Source: SIG455 sp045659025 | GTDB taxonomy: Bacteria > Bacillota > Clostridia > UMGS1810 | Assembly (NCBI GenBank): GCA_045659025.1 | Contig: JAZOWA010000053.1 | Coordinates: 1-35,910, forward strand | Reading direction: 5' to 3' | Length of the DNA stretch: 35,910 nucleotides | In this document: positions 1-7,534 of the stretch, one piece after another | Position numbering within the stretch: the stretch's first letter is position 1 | How the letters are laid out: each line of letters opens with the position of its first letter | The notes under the pieces: generated by a model | Databases searched by the model: none | Seen by the model: the letters and a program-made list of their open reading frames with translations, nothing else | What the model was told of the DNA's origin: nothing | Program-made: the position numbers and the translations under genes

Positions 1-98
1 TGCTGACCTTTAAACAATTTATGTATTTTAACAGCAGTTTCTGCACCTGCTGCAACGGCAATTTCCTCATAAATATCTGCAAAATCTTTTGCTTCCAT
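1..98 (-). CDS. Start of a Mor-like transcription activator family protein (partial)
   Basis: Only the first 32 codons are in the window; the gene runs off the left edge. The ATG at 98-96 follows a strong GGAGGTG ribosome binding site about seven bases upstream. The visible peptide begins MEAKDFADIYEEIAVAAGAE and continues with an amphipathic stretch ending KLFKGQ. This resembles the N-terminus of the Mor/CD3324 family, small DNA-binding proteins found in phages and other mobile elements, whose start is typically a helix of the type IAxxxGxEAxxKLxxxFxGQ. The family call is from pattern memory on a short fragment, so it is uncertain; that this is a real gene start is well supported by frame and ribosome binding site. 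Confidence 0.5.
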   Translation of the reverse strand, partial: MEAKDFADIYEEIAVAAGAETAVKIHKLFKGQ

Positions 99-211
99 TT
101 GTGTTTCACCTCCAAATCATACTTATACTTTTAATTTTAGACTTTTTTCTTTGAAATTACCATTTGTAAGTTTCATTGAAATTTACAGTATATATTTCCT
201 AAATTAAAACA

Positions 212-238
212 GGACAACTACCAATGAGATAGTTGTCC
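212..238. repeat. Perfect 9-bp inverted repeat (hairpin)
   Basis: GGACAACTA at 212-220 is repeated in inverse as TAGTTGTCC at 230-238 with a 9-base loop. Read on the minus strand it is followed by TGTTTTAATTT, so it could be a weak minus-strand terminator, but the stronger terminator for lysS lies before it. It may instead be a protein-binding palindrome upstream of the gene at the left edge. Confidence 0.4.
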
Positions 239-257
239 CAAATGCACAAATAAAACA

Positions 258-293
258 ATCCCCAAAGTGATATTACTTTCACTTTGGGGATTA
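258..293 (-). terminator. Intrinsic terminator of greA-lysS
   Basis: AATCCCCAAAGTGA at 258-271 pairs with TCACTTTGGGGATT at 280-293, a 14-bp stem. On the minus strand it is followed by GTTTTATTTG. It lies about 100 bases past the lysS stop in the right direction. Confidence 0.75.
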
Positions 294-302
294 ATTCTTG
301 CA

Positions 303-365
303 TAAATCTTTTTGTATAAGTTATTAAATTTTGGGCGTAAAATGGGCGTAAATTTTACCACTTAA
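303..365 (+). other. Possible tail of a degraded tyrosine integrase
   Basis: A short plus-strand frame bounded by stops at 303-305 and 363-365 reads LYKLLNFGRKMGVNFTT. It includes the direct repeat TGGGCGTAAA (332-341 and 343-352). Integrases of clostridial mobile elements often end in short basic, repeated tails of this general kind, so this could be a remnant left at an element boundary. The peptide is too short to support a family, and it may be chance. The rest of the gap between the lysS terminator and lysS shows nothing else. Confidence 0.15.
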
Positions 366-393
366 CACCCTCTAACCCGCATAAACACTGGGT

Positions 394-1893
394 TTACTTA
401 TCCAATGGCTTCATTGTTGGGAACAGCAATACGTCACGGATTGAGTAGGAGTCGGTGAGGAGCATTACAAGTCGGTCAACACCGATACCGAGACCGCCCG
501 TGGGGGGCATTGCATATTCAAGTGCATTGATGAAATCTTCGTCCATCATCTGCGCCTCTTCGTCTCCTGCTTCTCTCGCGGCTACCTGTGCCATAAATCT
601 GCCCTTCTGATCGATGGGGTCATTAAGCTCGGAGAAGGCGTTGCCGTACTCTCTGCCCATAATGAAGAACTCAAATCTCTCGGTGAGACGGGGATCAGAG
701 GGTTTTCTCTTGGCAAGGGGTGATACCTCTACGGGGTAGTCAGTAATGAAGGTGGGCTGAACCAGGTTATCCTCTACCTTTTCCTCAAAGGCGATATTGA
801 TACATTCGCCTCTGGTGGGGTTACCCTCTACCTCTATATGAGCAGCCTTGAGTGCTGCACGTGCTTCTTCGTCTGTCTCGATAGTGTTGAAGTCGATATT
901 ACCATACTTCTTAACCGCATCTATCATGGAGATTCTCTCCCAGCCCTTGCCGAGATGGAGCTCTGTGCCCTGATAGGTGATATCGGTGGTGCCGAGCACA
1001 TTCTCGCACACATACACGAACATATCCTCGGTGATATCCATCATACCGTGGTAGTCGGTGTATGCTTCGTAAAGCTCGATTGTGGTGAACTCGGGATTGT
1101 GCTTGATGCTCATACCCTCGTTACGGAAGTTTCTGCCGATTTCGTACACCTTCTCAAGACCGCCAACGATAAGACGTTTAAGATAAAGCTCGGGAGCGAT
1201 TCTCAGATACATCTGCATATCGAGGGTGTTGTGATGTGTAATAAACGGACGGGCAGAAGCACCGCCTGCGATAGTATTAAGTATGGGAGTTTCAACCTCT
1301 ATAAAGCCCCTTGCATCAAGGAACTCTCTTATGTGCTTTATAATACGGCTTCTGGTGATGAAGGTGTTTCTAACCTCGGGGTTAACGATAAGGTCAACGT
1401 ATCTCTGACGATAACGGAGGTCAGTATCCTTAAGACCGTGATATTTCTCGGGCAAAGGAAGAAGGGACTTGGCAAGAAGGGTAACCTTGGCAGCGTGGAT
1501 AGATGTCTCACCTGTCTTGGTCTTGAACACCTCACCCTCGATACCTACCATATCACCGATATCAAGCTTCTTGAATGCCTTGTATTCCTCTTCACCGAGG
1601 GAGTCTCTGGCAACGTAGGACTGTATCTGTCCGTCTCTGTCCTGAATATGGCAGAAAGAAGCCTTACCCATTACACGTTTACTCATAAGACGGCCGGCAA
1701 CCGATACCTGCTTGCCCTCTAATTCATCATAATTATCCTTGATCTCTGTGGTGGCGTGGGTCTTCTCATACTTGGTGATTTCAAAGGGGTCATTTCCGCC
1801 ATCCTGAAGTTCTTTAAGCTTGTCACGACGAACTTTAAGAATCTCATTCAAATCAAGTTCCTGAGGAGCATTTTCTCTTGTGTTATCACTCAT
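394..1893 (-). CDS. lysS: Lysyl-tRNA synthetase, class II
   Basis: Charges tRNA-Lys with lysine in the cytoplasm. The 499-residue product has the normal length for bacterial class II LysRS. An OB-fold anticodon-binding domain occupies about residues 60-150 (VAGRLMSKRVMGKASF). The class II catalytic core follows: motif 1 around residues 180-205, motif 2 with GRNFRNEGMSIKHNPEFT at about 253-270, and motif 3 GLGIGVDRLVMLL at about 467-479. The ATG is preceded by AAGGAG eight bases upstream. It lies 12 bases downstream of greA and is evidently cotranscribed from the promoter in front of greA; a strong hairpin terminator follows. greA-lysS is a common Firmicutes arrangement. No T-box is present, unlike many synthetase genes in this group. 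Confidence 0.98.
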   Translation of the reverse strand: MSDNTRENAPQELDLNEILKVRRDKLKELQDGGNDPFEITKYEKTHATTEIKDNYDELEGKQVSVAGRLMSKRVMGKASFCHIQDRDGQIQSYVARDSLGEEEYKAFKKLDIGDMVGIEGEVFKTKTGETSIHAAKVTLLAKSLLPLPEKYHGLKDTDLRYRQRYVDLIVNPEVRNTFITRSRIIKHIREFLDARGFIEVETPILNTIAGGASARPFITHHNTLDMQMYLRIAPELYLKRLIVGGLEKVYEIGRNFRNEGMSIKHNPEFTTIELYEAYTDYHGMMDITEDMFVYVCENVLGTTDITYQGTELHLGKGWERISMIDAVKKYGNIDFNTIETDEEARAALKAAHIEVEGNPTRGECINIAFEEKVEDNLVQPTFITDYPVEVSPLAKRKPSDPRLTERFEFFIMGREYGNAFSELNDPIDQKGRFMAQVAAREAGDEEAQMMDEDFINALEYAMPPTGGLGIGVDRLVMLLTDSYSIRDVLLFPTMKPLDK

Positions 1894-1905
1894 TTGTATA
1901 TCTCC

Positions 1906-2388
1906 TTATTTGCTTATATCTAATATCTTGTACTGTACTATACCGCCGGGGGTCTCGATATCTACGGTCTCACCCTTGGTCTTACCGATAAGGGCTCTGC
2001 CTATGGGGGACTCGTCGGAAATCTTGTTCTTATTGGGGTCTGCCTCGGTGGAGCCAACTATCATAAAGGTCTCCTCCTCGTCAAATTCCAGGTCAAGAAC
2101 AGTTACCTTGGCACAAATACCTACAACATTGGTGTCTACATCTGTCTCGTCTACAATCTGGGCGTTGCGGAGCATCTTCTCTATCTCAACGATACGAATC
2201 TCCATCTTGCCCTGCTCATCCTTGGCTGCGTCGTATTCGGCATTTTCGGACAAATCTCCGAAACCTCTTGCAATCTTGATCTTCTCCGCAATCTCCTTGC
2301 GTTTGGTCACCTTGAGGTACTCAAGCTCTGCTTCCAGCTTCTTGACACCCTCGGGTGTGAGAATAACCTTCTTAGCACTCACTGCCAT
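1906..2388 (-). CDS. greA: Transcription elongation factor GreA
   Basis: Binds the secondary channel of RNA polymerase and stimulates cleavage of backtracked transcripts. The 160-residue length matches the family. The N-terminal coiled-coil hairpin covers about residues 10-75, with the family pattern LTPEGVKKLEAELEYL near the start and a GDLSENAEYDAAK segment at about 47-59 that carries the acidic tip residues. The C-terminal FKBP-like domain includes SPIGRALIGKTKGETV. The ATG follows GGAGAG. It is the first gene of the greA-lysS unit and has its own near-consensus promoter only about 50 bases upstream, immediately past the stop codon of the upstream carrier gene. Confidence 0.97.
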   Translation of the reverse strand: MAVSAKKVILTPEGVKKLEAELEYLKVTKRKEIAEKIKIARGFGDLSENAEYDAAKDEQGKMEIRIVEIEKMLRNAQIVDETDVDTNVVGICAKVTVLDLEFDEEETFMIVGSTEADPNKNKISDESPIGRALIGKTKGETVDIETPGGIVQYKILDISK

Positions 2389-2438
2389 TTATGGATCTCT
2401 CCTTTTATATACATTTATATGTACTCAATATTTTATAT

Positions 2439-2467
2439 ATTATAAACATTTATATTCGTTTTGTCAA
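2439..2467 (-). promoter_or_regulatory. Sigma-A promoter for greA-lysS
   Basis: On the minus strand TTGACA (2467-2462), a 17-base spacer and TATAAT (2444-2439) form a perfect consensus promoter. It begins 8 bases past the stop codon of the upstream carrier gene. Confidence 0.9.
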
Positions 2468-2474
2468 CACATAT

Positions 2475-3515
2475 TTAACGAAGCATCCTCTTTAATCCGT
2501 CATAGAAAACAAGCACCAGAACGGCCAGGCCCAATATACCGAAAAATTTATAAAGTTTATCCACCAGATCAGAAAAGCCGAATAAACTCAAGGGAACGGC
2601 AAGAGCGCACAGAGTAACGGACAGTAACGGCAGGGGGAGGCGGGTCTTGTCTTTAAGATACGTCACAAAGGCATAGCCCGAGCTCGCCGCCGTGGTGATC
2701 ATTGCCATATACAGCACCATGCCGTAGGTGTATGCCATATCGGAGCCGAGGGAGGCGATATATAGCATTGGCACCTCACGGGTGGCTATGCTTTCTCCCC
2801 CACGCCACAGCAGATACCATATGATGAGTCCCATAACACCAAGGGCGATACCGCTTGATACTGCAGATACAGTCGTGACCTTTTTAGATGTCAGCCTGTG
2901 CTTTATGGGGATAAGCACACCGATTAAGGTGACGGTGTTATAGCTTACATACAATATAGCGGAAGTGACGGGGTTATCGGCAATCAGCCTCATCCCCTCT
3001 GATGCAAATGTGGGAGCCGTATCATAAAGCCCCATTACAGATACCGCCACAATCCCCGTTATGATAAGGGGTGTCATAAAGGAATTCACCTTCACCATAC
3101 CCTCTGCGCCCTTTATGAACACGCATCCGCAAAAGATTGCCATAAAGAGTATGCCCAGGATCCTCTCTCCGCCGAATTCCTCTGCCACCGCACCGCTACC
3201 TGCCACCATTACCACGAAAGACGCACCCATAAAGCAATAGGACACCGCCTCCATAAACACCACAAATCCCTTGTGGGATACAAAATCAAAATATTCTCTG
3301 AATGTGGTGATACCATCACTTCGCACCCTGCCCATCACAAAGTACATATACATGGCAAAGAGCACACCACTGAGCACAATCGCCCACCCACCGAACTTGC
3401 CGTAGCCGACAAAGAAGGTCATTATCTCCTGCCCCGAAGCAAATCCCGCACCGATAATCGTACCCACAATACAGGAAACCACGGGGAATATGTCTCTCAA
3501 TTCTTTTTTCGCCAT
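2475..3515 (-). CDS. YkvI-like integral membrane carrier
   Basis: A 346-residue hydrophobic protein with about ten predicted membrane segments. The N-terminus reads FPVVSCIVGTIIGAGFASGQ, the glycine-rich unwound first helix characteristic of YkvI/COG3949 proteins, which belong to the broad LeuT-fold (APC) transporter group; the GxGFASGQE pattern is typical. The substrate is not known for the family and cannot be inferred from the neighbours. The ATG follows a GGGGTGGGA ribosome binding site. It is transcribed alone, divergently from glyS, with the greA promoter directly after its stop. An amino-acid or cation-coupled carrier role is a family-level inference only. Confidence 0.8.
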   Translation of the reverse strand: MAKKELRDIFPVVSCIVGTIIGAGFASGQEIMTFFVGYGKFGGWAIVLSGVLFAMYMYFVMGRVRSDGITTFREYFDFVSHKGFVVFMEAVSYCFMGASFVVMVAGSGAVAEEFGGERILGILFMAIFCGCVFIKGAEGMVKVNSFMTPLIITGIVAVSVMGLYDTAPTFASEGMRLIADNPVTSAILYVSYNTVTLIGVLIPIKHRLTSKKVTTVSAVSSGIALGVMGLIIWYLLWRGGESIATREVPMLYIASLGSDMAYTYGMVLYMAMITTAASSGYAFVTYLKDKTRLPLPLLSVTLCALAVPLSLFGFSDLVDKLYKFFGILGLAVLVLVFYDGLKRMLR

Positions 3516-3538
3516 AGTCCCACCCCGTAAAAAGCATT

Positions 3539-3567
3539 TTATATATACATATTGCCGAAAACATCAA
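3539..3567 (-). promoter_or_regulatory. Possible promoter for the YkvI-like gene
   Basis: Minus-strand TTGATG (3567-3562), 17 bases, then ATATAA (3544-3539). The match is moderate, but the position just upstream of the start and divergent from the glyS promoter is suitable. Confidence 0.4.
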
Positions 3568-3574
3568 ATATTCC

Positions 3575-3603
3575 TTGACAAAACCTACTTATTTATTTAG
3601 AAT
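3575..3603 (+). promoter_or_regulatory. Sigma-A promoter for glyS
   Basis: TTGACA (3575-3580), a 17-base spacer and TAGAAT (3598-3603). The predicted leader is only about 35 bases long, too short for a T-box. Confidence 0.85.
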
Positions 3604-3642
3604 AGAGTAAATATATAATTATAATAATTTGGAGGTTGTGCC

Positions 3643-5034
3643 ATGCTTAATACAGAAAAGACAATGGAACAAATCGTTGCCCTTTGTAAAGGCAGAGGAT
3701 TTGTGTATCCCGGTTCTGAAATTTATGGCGGTCTTGCCAACTCCTGGGATTATGGTCCTTTGGGTGTGGAATTCAAGAACAACGTAAAGAGAGCCTGGTG
3801 GAAAAAGTTTATTCAGGAATCCCCCTACAACGTAGGTCAGGATGCCGCTATACTTATGAATCCTCAGGTGTGGGTTGCATCAGGTCACGTGGGCGGTTTC
3901 TCCGATCCCCTTCTGGACTGTAAAGAATGCAAGAGCAGACACCGTGCAGACAAACTCATTGAGGATTACTATCACGAAAAAGGCGAGTCCGTTACTGCTG
4001 ACGGCTGGAGCAACGAGAAGATGCTCGAGTTCATCAAGGAGAACAACGTAGTCTGCCCCAAATGCGGTAAACTCAACTACACAGATATCCGTAAGTTCAA
4101 TCTTATGTTCAAGACCTTCCAGGGCGTAACAGAGGATTCCACCTCCGAGATTTATCTCCGTCCTGAGACTGCGCAGGGTATTTTCGTTAACTTCAAGAGC
4201 GTTCAGCGTACAACACGTAAGAAGATCCCCTTCGGTATCGGTCAGATCGGTAAGTCATTCCGTAACGAAATCACCCCCGGTAACTTCATCTTCCGTACAA
4301 GAGAGTTTGAGCAGATGGAACTTGAGTTCTTCTGCGCACCGGGTACTGACCTTGAATGGTTCGCTTACTGGAAAGACTTCTGCAAAAACTGGCTCCTCTC
4401 CCTCGGTATTAAAGAGGACAACCTGAAACTCCGTGACCACGCTCCCGAGGAACTTTCTCACTACAGCAACGCTACTACTGATATTGAGTTTATGTTCCCC
4501 TTCGGTTGGGGCGAACTCTGGGGCATTGCCGACAGAACCGACTTTGACCTCAAACAGCACGCTCAGCACTCAGGCGAGAATCTGGAATATACAGATCCTA
4601 TCACCAACGAAAAATACGTACCATACTGTGTTGAACCCTCATTGGGCGCAGACAGAGTGGCCCTCGCATTCTTAGTTGAAGCATACGACGAGGAAGAGGT
4701 TGGCGAAGGCGATAAGAGAGTGGTTATGCGTTTGCATCCTGCCCTTGCTCCTATCAAGGTGGCAGTGCTTCCTCTTTCAAAGAAGCTTTCAGAAAATGCA
4801 AGAAAGCTCTACGAGAAGCTCGCTTCCAAATTTATGTGTGAGTATGATGACGCAGGTAGTATCGGTAAGAGATATCGCAGACAGGACGAGATTGGTACTC
4901 CCTTCTGCGTGACCTACGACTTTGACTCCGAGGAAAACGGCACAGTTACAGTTCGTGACCGTGACACCATGGAGCAGATTACTCTCAAGATAGACGAACT
5001 TATCCCCTATATCGAGAGCAAACTCGAATTCTGA
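3643..5034 (+). CDS. glyS: Glycyl-tRNA synthetase, single-chain dimeric type
   Basis: Charges tRNA-Gly with glycine. This is the 463-residue homodimeric class IIa form, not the alpha/beta form. The start is MLNTEKTMEQIVALCKGRGF after GGAGGTTGTGCC. Motif 1 lies around YGPLGVEFKNNVKRAWW (about 44-60). A metal-binding-like insertion with CKECKSRHRADKL (about 92-104) and CPKC (about 140-143) follows. Motif 2 is FRNEITPGNFIFRTREFEQ (about 206-224), motif 3 contains GADRVALAFL, and the C-terminal anticodon-binding domain begins near LHPALAPIKVAVLP. It is the only clear plus-strand protein gene in the window and is monocistronic, with a strong terminator just after the stop. Confidence 0.98.
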   Translation: MLNTEKTMEQIVALCKGRGFVYPGSEIYGGLANSWDYGPLGVEFKNNVKRAWWKKFIQESPYNVGQDAAILMNPQVWVASGHVGGFSDPLLDCKECKSRHRADKLIEDYYHEKGESVTADGWSNEKMLEFIKENNVVCPKCGKLNYTDIRKFNLMFKTFQGVTEDSTSEIYLRPETAQGIFVNFKSVQRTTRKKIPFGIGQIGKSFRNEITPGNFIFRTREFEQMELEFFCAPGTDLEWFAYWKDFCKNWLLSLGIKEDNLKLRDHAPEELSHYSNATTDIEFMFPFGWGELWGIADRTDFDLKQHAQHSGENLEYTDPITNEKYVPYCVEPSLGADRVALAFLVEAYDEEEVGEGDKRVVMRLHPALAPIKVAVLPLSKKLSENARKLYEKLASKFMCEYDDAGSIGKRYRRQDEIGTPFCVTYDFDSEENGTVTVRDRDTMEQITLKIDELIPYIESKLEF

Positions 5035-5054
5035 TTGGCATCATAACAAACATC

Positions 5055-5086
5055 CCCCCGTTGCGATTGCAACGGGGGTTTTATTT
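5055..5086 (+). terminator. Intrinsic terminator of glyS
   Basis: CCCCCGTTGC (5055-5064) and GCAACGGGGG (5069-5078) form a 10-bp stem with a GATT loop, followed by TTTTATTT on the plus strand, 20 bases after the glyS stop. Confidence 0.92.
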
Positions 5087-5116
5087 CAAATTATCTTCAA
5101 TAATTTTTGTCGTACA

Positions 5117-5146
5117 AAAACACCTTGCTCTGTTGCAAGGTGTTTT
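5117..5146. terminator. Bidirectional terminator between glyS and rnz
   Basis: AAAACACCTTGC (5117-5128) and GCAAGGTGTTTT (5135-5146) form a 12-bp stem flanked by A and T runs on both sides. It lies directly past the rnz stop (minus strand) and backs up the glyS terminator. Confidence 0.8.
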
Positions 5147-5150
5147 GCTT

Positions 5151-6059
5151 TTATTCCTTATTAATTGTTTTCTTCATGCCGTCGCAGGATATTACGGTAT
5201 TGGGGAAGATGGATTGCACCTTTTCCTCATAGTCCTTCGGCTTTACGAGAGCGGGGCTGTAATGGGTGAGCCAGAGCTCAGGCACATCCGCATTCTTTGC
5301 AATGGTTGCGGCATCGGAGAAAAGCATATGGTGCTTCTCGTCCATCTTATCCCGCATCTCCTCATCACAATACATTCCCTCGCAGATGAAAAGGTCTGAC
5401 CCTCTCGCAAAATCCGACATCCCGTCAAAGGGAGATGTGTCGGTGCAATATGTCACCTTAAAGGGTGCTCTTTCGCCATCAAGCACCATGTCGGGAGTGA
5501 ACACCTTGCCATCATACTCCACCGTCTCACCTGCATGGAGATTCTTATAAAAAGTGACGGGGATATTGAGGGCAGCTGCTTTATCGGGATTAAATACCGG
5601 TTTTCTGCGATAGGTGATGCTATATCCAAGGCAGGGGATACGATGCCTTAAAGGCAGAGTTTCAATATCAAGGCCTGCTATGGAGAAGGATTCACACTCT
5701 TTGGGTGAGAGTTCCTTCACGATTATCTCAAAGGGGAGCTTCTGGGCAATCACCAGAAGGCTTGACACCACGTGGCCCAATCCCCTCGGACCTGCAATAA
5801 CAAGGGGTGTGGTCTTGCCCTGATTACCGAGGGTGAGCATAAGGCCGGGGAGACCTGATATATGGTCGGCGTGAAAATGGGTAATAAGCAGACACTCCAT
5901 TCGGCTTACCTTACAATCCGCATCGGAGAGCGCCACCTGAGTACCCTCACCGCAATCGATAAGTATCGCCTTGCCCATAACCTCTATCCAGCAACAGGTA
6001 AGGTATCTGCGCACAAGGGGAAGCATCCCGCCGGTACCCGGCAGACAAACATCAACCAT
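5151..6059 (-). CDS. rnz: Ribonuclease Z (tRNA 3'-processing endonuclease)
   Basis: Removes 3' trailers from pre-tRNAs; a metallo-beta-lactamase-fold zinc enzyme. The zinc motif HFHADH is at residues 61-66, followed by ISGLPGLMLTLGNQ. The N-terminal LPGTGGMLPLVRR, the LRHRIPCLGYSI segment, the aspartate in YCTDTSPF and the LTHYSPAL motif near the C-terminus are all family features. The start chosen is the ATG at 6059-6057, seven bases after AAGGAGG; a GTG two codons upstream overlaps the ribosome binding site. Length is 302 residues, normal for the short form. At least one tRNA in this window (tRNA-Thr) lacks an encoded CCA, so its maturation would need this kind of enzyme. A palindromic repeat occupies the region where a promoter would be expected. 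Confidence 0.95.
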   Translation of the reverse strand: MVDVCLPGTGGMLPLVRRYLTCCWIEVMGKAILIDCGEGTQVALSDADCKVSRMECLLITHFHADHISGLPGLMLTLGNQGKTTPLVIAGPRGLGHVVSSLLVIAQKLPFEIIVKELSPKECESFSIAGLDIETLPLRHRIPCLGYSITYRRKPVFNPDKAAALNIPVTFYKNLHAGETVEYDGKVFTPDMVLDGERAPFKVTYCTDTSPFDGMSDFARGSDLFICEGMYCDEEMRDKMDEKHHMLFSDAATIAKNADVPELWLTHYSPALVKPKDYEEKVQSIFPNTVISCDGMKKTINKE

Positions 6060-6089
6060 ATTCACACCTCCTTAAGTTTTTGTTTATTT

Positions 6090-6341
6090 ACACCTCATCC
6101 ACCGCAAGCGGTCCCCCTTCCCCTCAAGGGGAAGGCTTTGAAAGGCTGAACCAAAGACCATATCGGGACATCACCCAAGAGGAAAGGCTTTTCATCCTAC
6201 ATAACTTCTATATCTTCTCTTTGCTTTGTAAAGCAAAGAGAACAAGGCTTCCCCTTGAGGGGAAGCTGTCACGAAGTTAAGTGACACCCGAAATCTTCGA
6301 TTTCGCTGGTGGAACTTATACAGAGTTGACTGATGAGGTGT
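6090..6341. mobile_element. Palindromic MITE-like repeat element
   Basis: The element is bounded by 10-bp inverted ends, ACACCTCATC at 6090-6099 and GATGAGGTGT at 6332-6341. Inside are two copies of the self-complementary block CTTCCCCT(CA/TG)AGGGGAAG, near 6117-6134 and 6249-6266, plus hairpins such as ACCGCAAGCGGT and CGAAATCTTCGATTTCG. From memory, palindromic repeats with these ends and this core are scattered in many Clostridia genomes; no transposase is present, so mobilisation in trans is assumed. The right end overlaps the 3' end of the DUF559 gene, and the left end lies about 30 bases from the rnz start. Confidence 0.7.
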
Positions 6342-6684
6342 CTATATTATTCAATATATCCTGACAAACACCCTCAAATCTTTGATTAACATCCGCATTT
6401 GAATATCTTAACACCTTGATTCCCAATCCGCTTAAAAAAGCATCTCTTTGAAAATCACTCTCTTTTCCTTTATCTTCATAATGTTGCGAGCCATCAAGTT
6501 CAATCACAATTTTTGCCGTTGCGATATAAAAATCAACAATATAATCGCCTATGACCTTTTGCCTGTTTACAGTTACAGACAGAGTTTTTAAGAAATCGTA
6601 CCACAAATGTCTTTCCTCTTTTGTCATACTCCTTCTCAATGTTTTGGCAACACCTGTCAGTTTTGGATTATTAGTACTATTCAT
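6316..6684 (-). CDS. DUF559 (Vsr/PD-(D/E)XK-like) protein
   Basis: A small protein of 122 residues from the ATG at 6684; an in-frame TTG at 6693 would add three residues and overlap the nadE stop. The sequence has the DUF559 pattern: LRRSMTKEERHLWYDFL, RQKVIGDYIVDFYI, KIVIELDGSQHY and GIKVLRYSNADV. The IVDFY...IELDG(S/A)QH core resembles the active site of very-short-patch-repair-type endonucleases of the PD-(D/E)XK fold. Function is not known. It appears translationally coupled to nadE and has no good ribosome binding site of its own. The last seven codons and stop (TSSVNSV) lie in or against the right end of the adjacent palindromic repeat, so the C-terminus is supplied by the repeat. Confidence 0.85.
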   Translation of the reverse strand: MNSTNNPKLTGVAKTLRRSMTKEERHLWYDFLKTLSVTVNRQKVIGDYIVDFYIATAKIVIELDGSQHYEDKGKESDFQRDAFLSGLGIKVLRYSNADVNQRFEGVCQDILNNIDTSSVNSV

Positions 6685-6689
6685 TTTAA

Positions 6690-7430
6690 TCAATCAAGCT
6701 CATCCCAACCGTACCAGAGGGGCATTCTCCTCTTGTGGTGGCTACCTGAGTGGTAACGTCTGATAATCTCTGCATCATTGGCATGGGCATTGCCATTTAG
6801 TATATATTCGTCTATGGCTTTATAGGTGACACCCATATCCGCCTCATCCGTCTGTCCTTCATAAAGACCTGCGGAAGGGGGTTTGCTGATTATCTCATCG
6901 GGAGCATCTAAATATCTTAAAAATTCGAACACCTCACCTGCGGTAAGGTCGGCGATTGGATTAAAATCGCATCCGCCGTCACCCCATTTGGTGAAGTAGC
7001 CCATATATATCTCACTGCGGTTACCCGTGCCTGCCACCAGTCTGCCCTCGGATGCGCCTATGGCATAGAGGGTGGTCATACGAAGGCGGGGCGGGATATT
7101 GATATCCGCAGTGGAGTTGATCTCTGTAACGGGTGCAATGGCAGATTTGAGTGCGGACTTCACTTCGGTAAGGTCTACCGTGCGGGTCTCTATCTTGAAC
7201 TGATCTGCCAGAAGATTGCCGTGGTCGGCATCCTCACCGAAATTGCGCTTGGATTCGCAGGGCATAATCACGCCAACGGTGTTATCACACGCCATCTTGC
7301 AGAGTATTCCCACAAGGGCGCTGTCCTTTCCTCCGCTATTGCCGAACACTATACCCTTTGACCCCGTCTTTGCCACGAGATCACGGATAAACTCTACTCG
7401 TCTTTCCGTCTCATATTTATAATCACGCAT
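6690..7430 (-). CDS. nadE: NAD synthetase, ammonia-dependent type
   Basis: Converts nicotinate adenine dinucleotide to NAD with ATP and ammonia (final step of NAD synthesis). The N-type ATP pyrophosphatase P-loop SGGKDSALV is near residues 32-40, with the later conserved segments GTGNRSEIYMGYFTKWGDGG, and KPPSAGLYEGQTDEADMG near the C-terminal third. At 246 residues it lacks the glutaminase domain, so ammonia is the likely donor. The ATG at 7430 is preferred because AAGGG lies eight bases upstream; a GTG three codons earlier overlaps that site. It has a promoter of its own and is followed, with a small overlap or near-overlap, by the DUF559 gene. Confidence 0.95.
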   Translation of the reverse strand: MRDYKYETERRVEFIRDLVAKTGSKGIVFGNSGGKDSALVGILCKMACDNTVGVIMPCESKRNFGEDADHGNLLADQFKIETRTVDLTEVKSALKSAIAPVTEINSTADINIPPRLRMTTLYAIGASEGRLVAGTGNRSEIYMGYFTKWGDGGCDFNPIADLTAGEVFEFLRYLDAPDEIISKPPSAGLYEGQTDEADMGVTYKAIDEYILNGNAHANDAEIIRRYHSGSHHKRRMPLWYGWDELD

Positions 7431-7456
7431 TGAAATCACCCTTTTCTTTCAAACTC

Positions 7457-7486
7457 ATTTTACTATATAATACACAAAAAAGTCAA
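7457..7486 (-). promoter_or_regulatory. Promoter for nadE
   Basis: Minus-strand TTGACT (7486-7481), an 18-base spacer and TAAAAT (7462-7457), about 30 bases before the nadE start. Confidence 0.65.
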
Positions 7487-7498
7487 TTATATAATTCA

Positions 7499-7522
7499 AC
7501 CCGTCGCCTTACGACGACGGGT
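7499..7522 (-). terminator. Hairpin after the foldase gene
   Basis: ACCCGTCG (7499-7506) and CGACGGGT (7515-7522) pair over a short loop. On the minus strand it is followed by TGAATTATATAATT, a weak U tract, and lies 12 bases past the stop of the lipoprotein foldase gene. Confidence 0.55.
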
Positions 7523-7534
7523 CTGTGTGCGTAA

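Noticed and set aside
838..1722. Long plus-strand open frame of 294 codons
   Set aside because: It lies entirely antisense to lysS, has no ribosome binding site and no family features; it results from the codon bias of lysS.
3543..3642. A T-box or glycine riboswitch before glyS
   Set aside because: The predicted leader is only about 35 bases long and has no T-box sequence or suitable stems.
6080..6280. Plus-strand frame of 66 codons with SPQGEG
   Set aside because: It is a translation of the MITE-like repeat; the peptide follows from the CTTCCCCTCAAGGGGAAG core.
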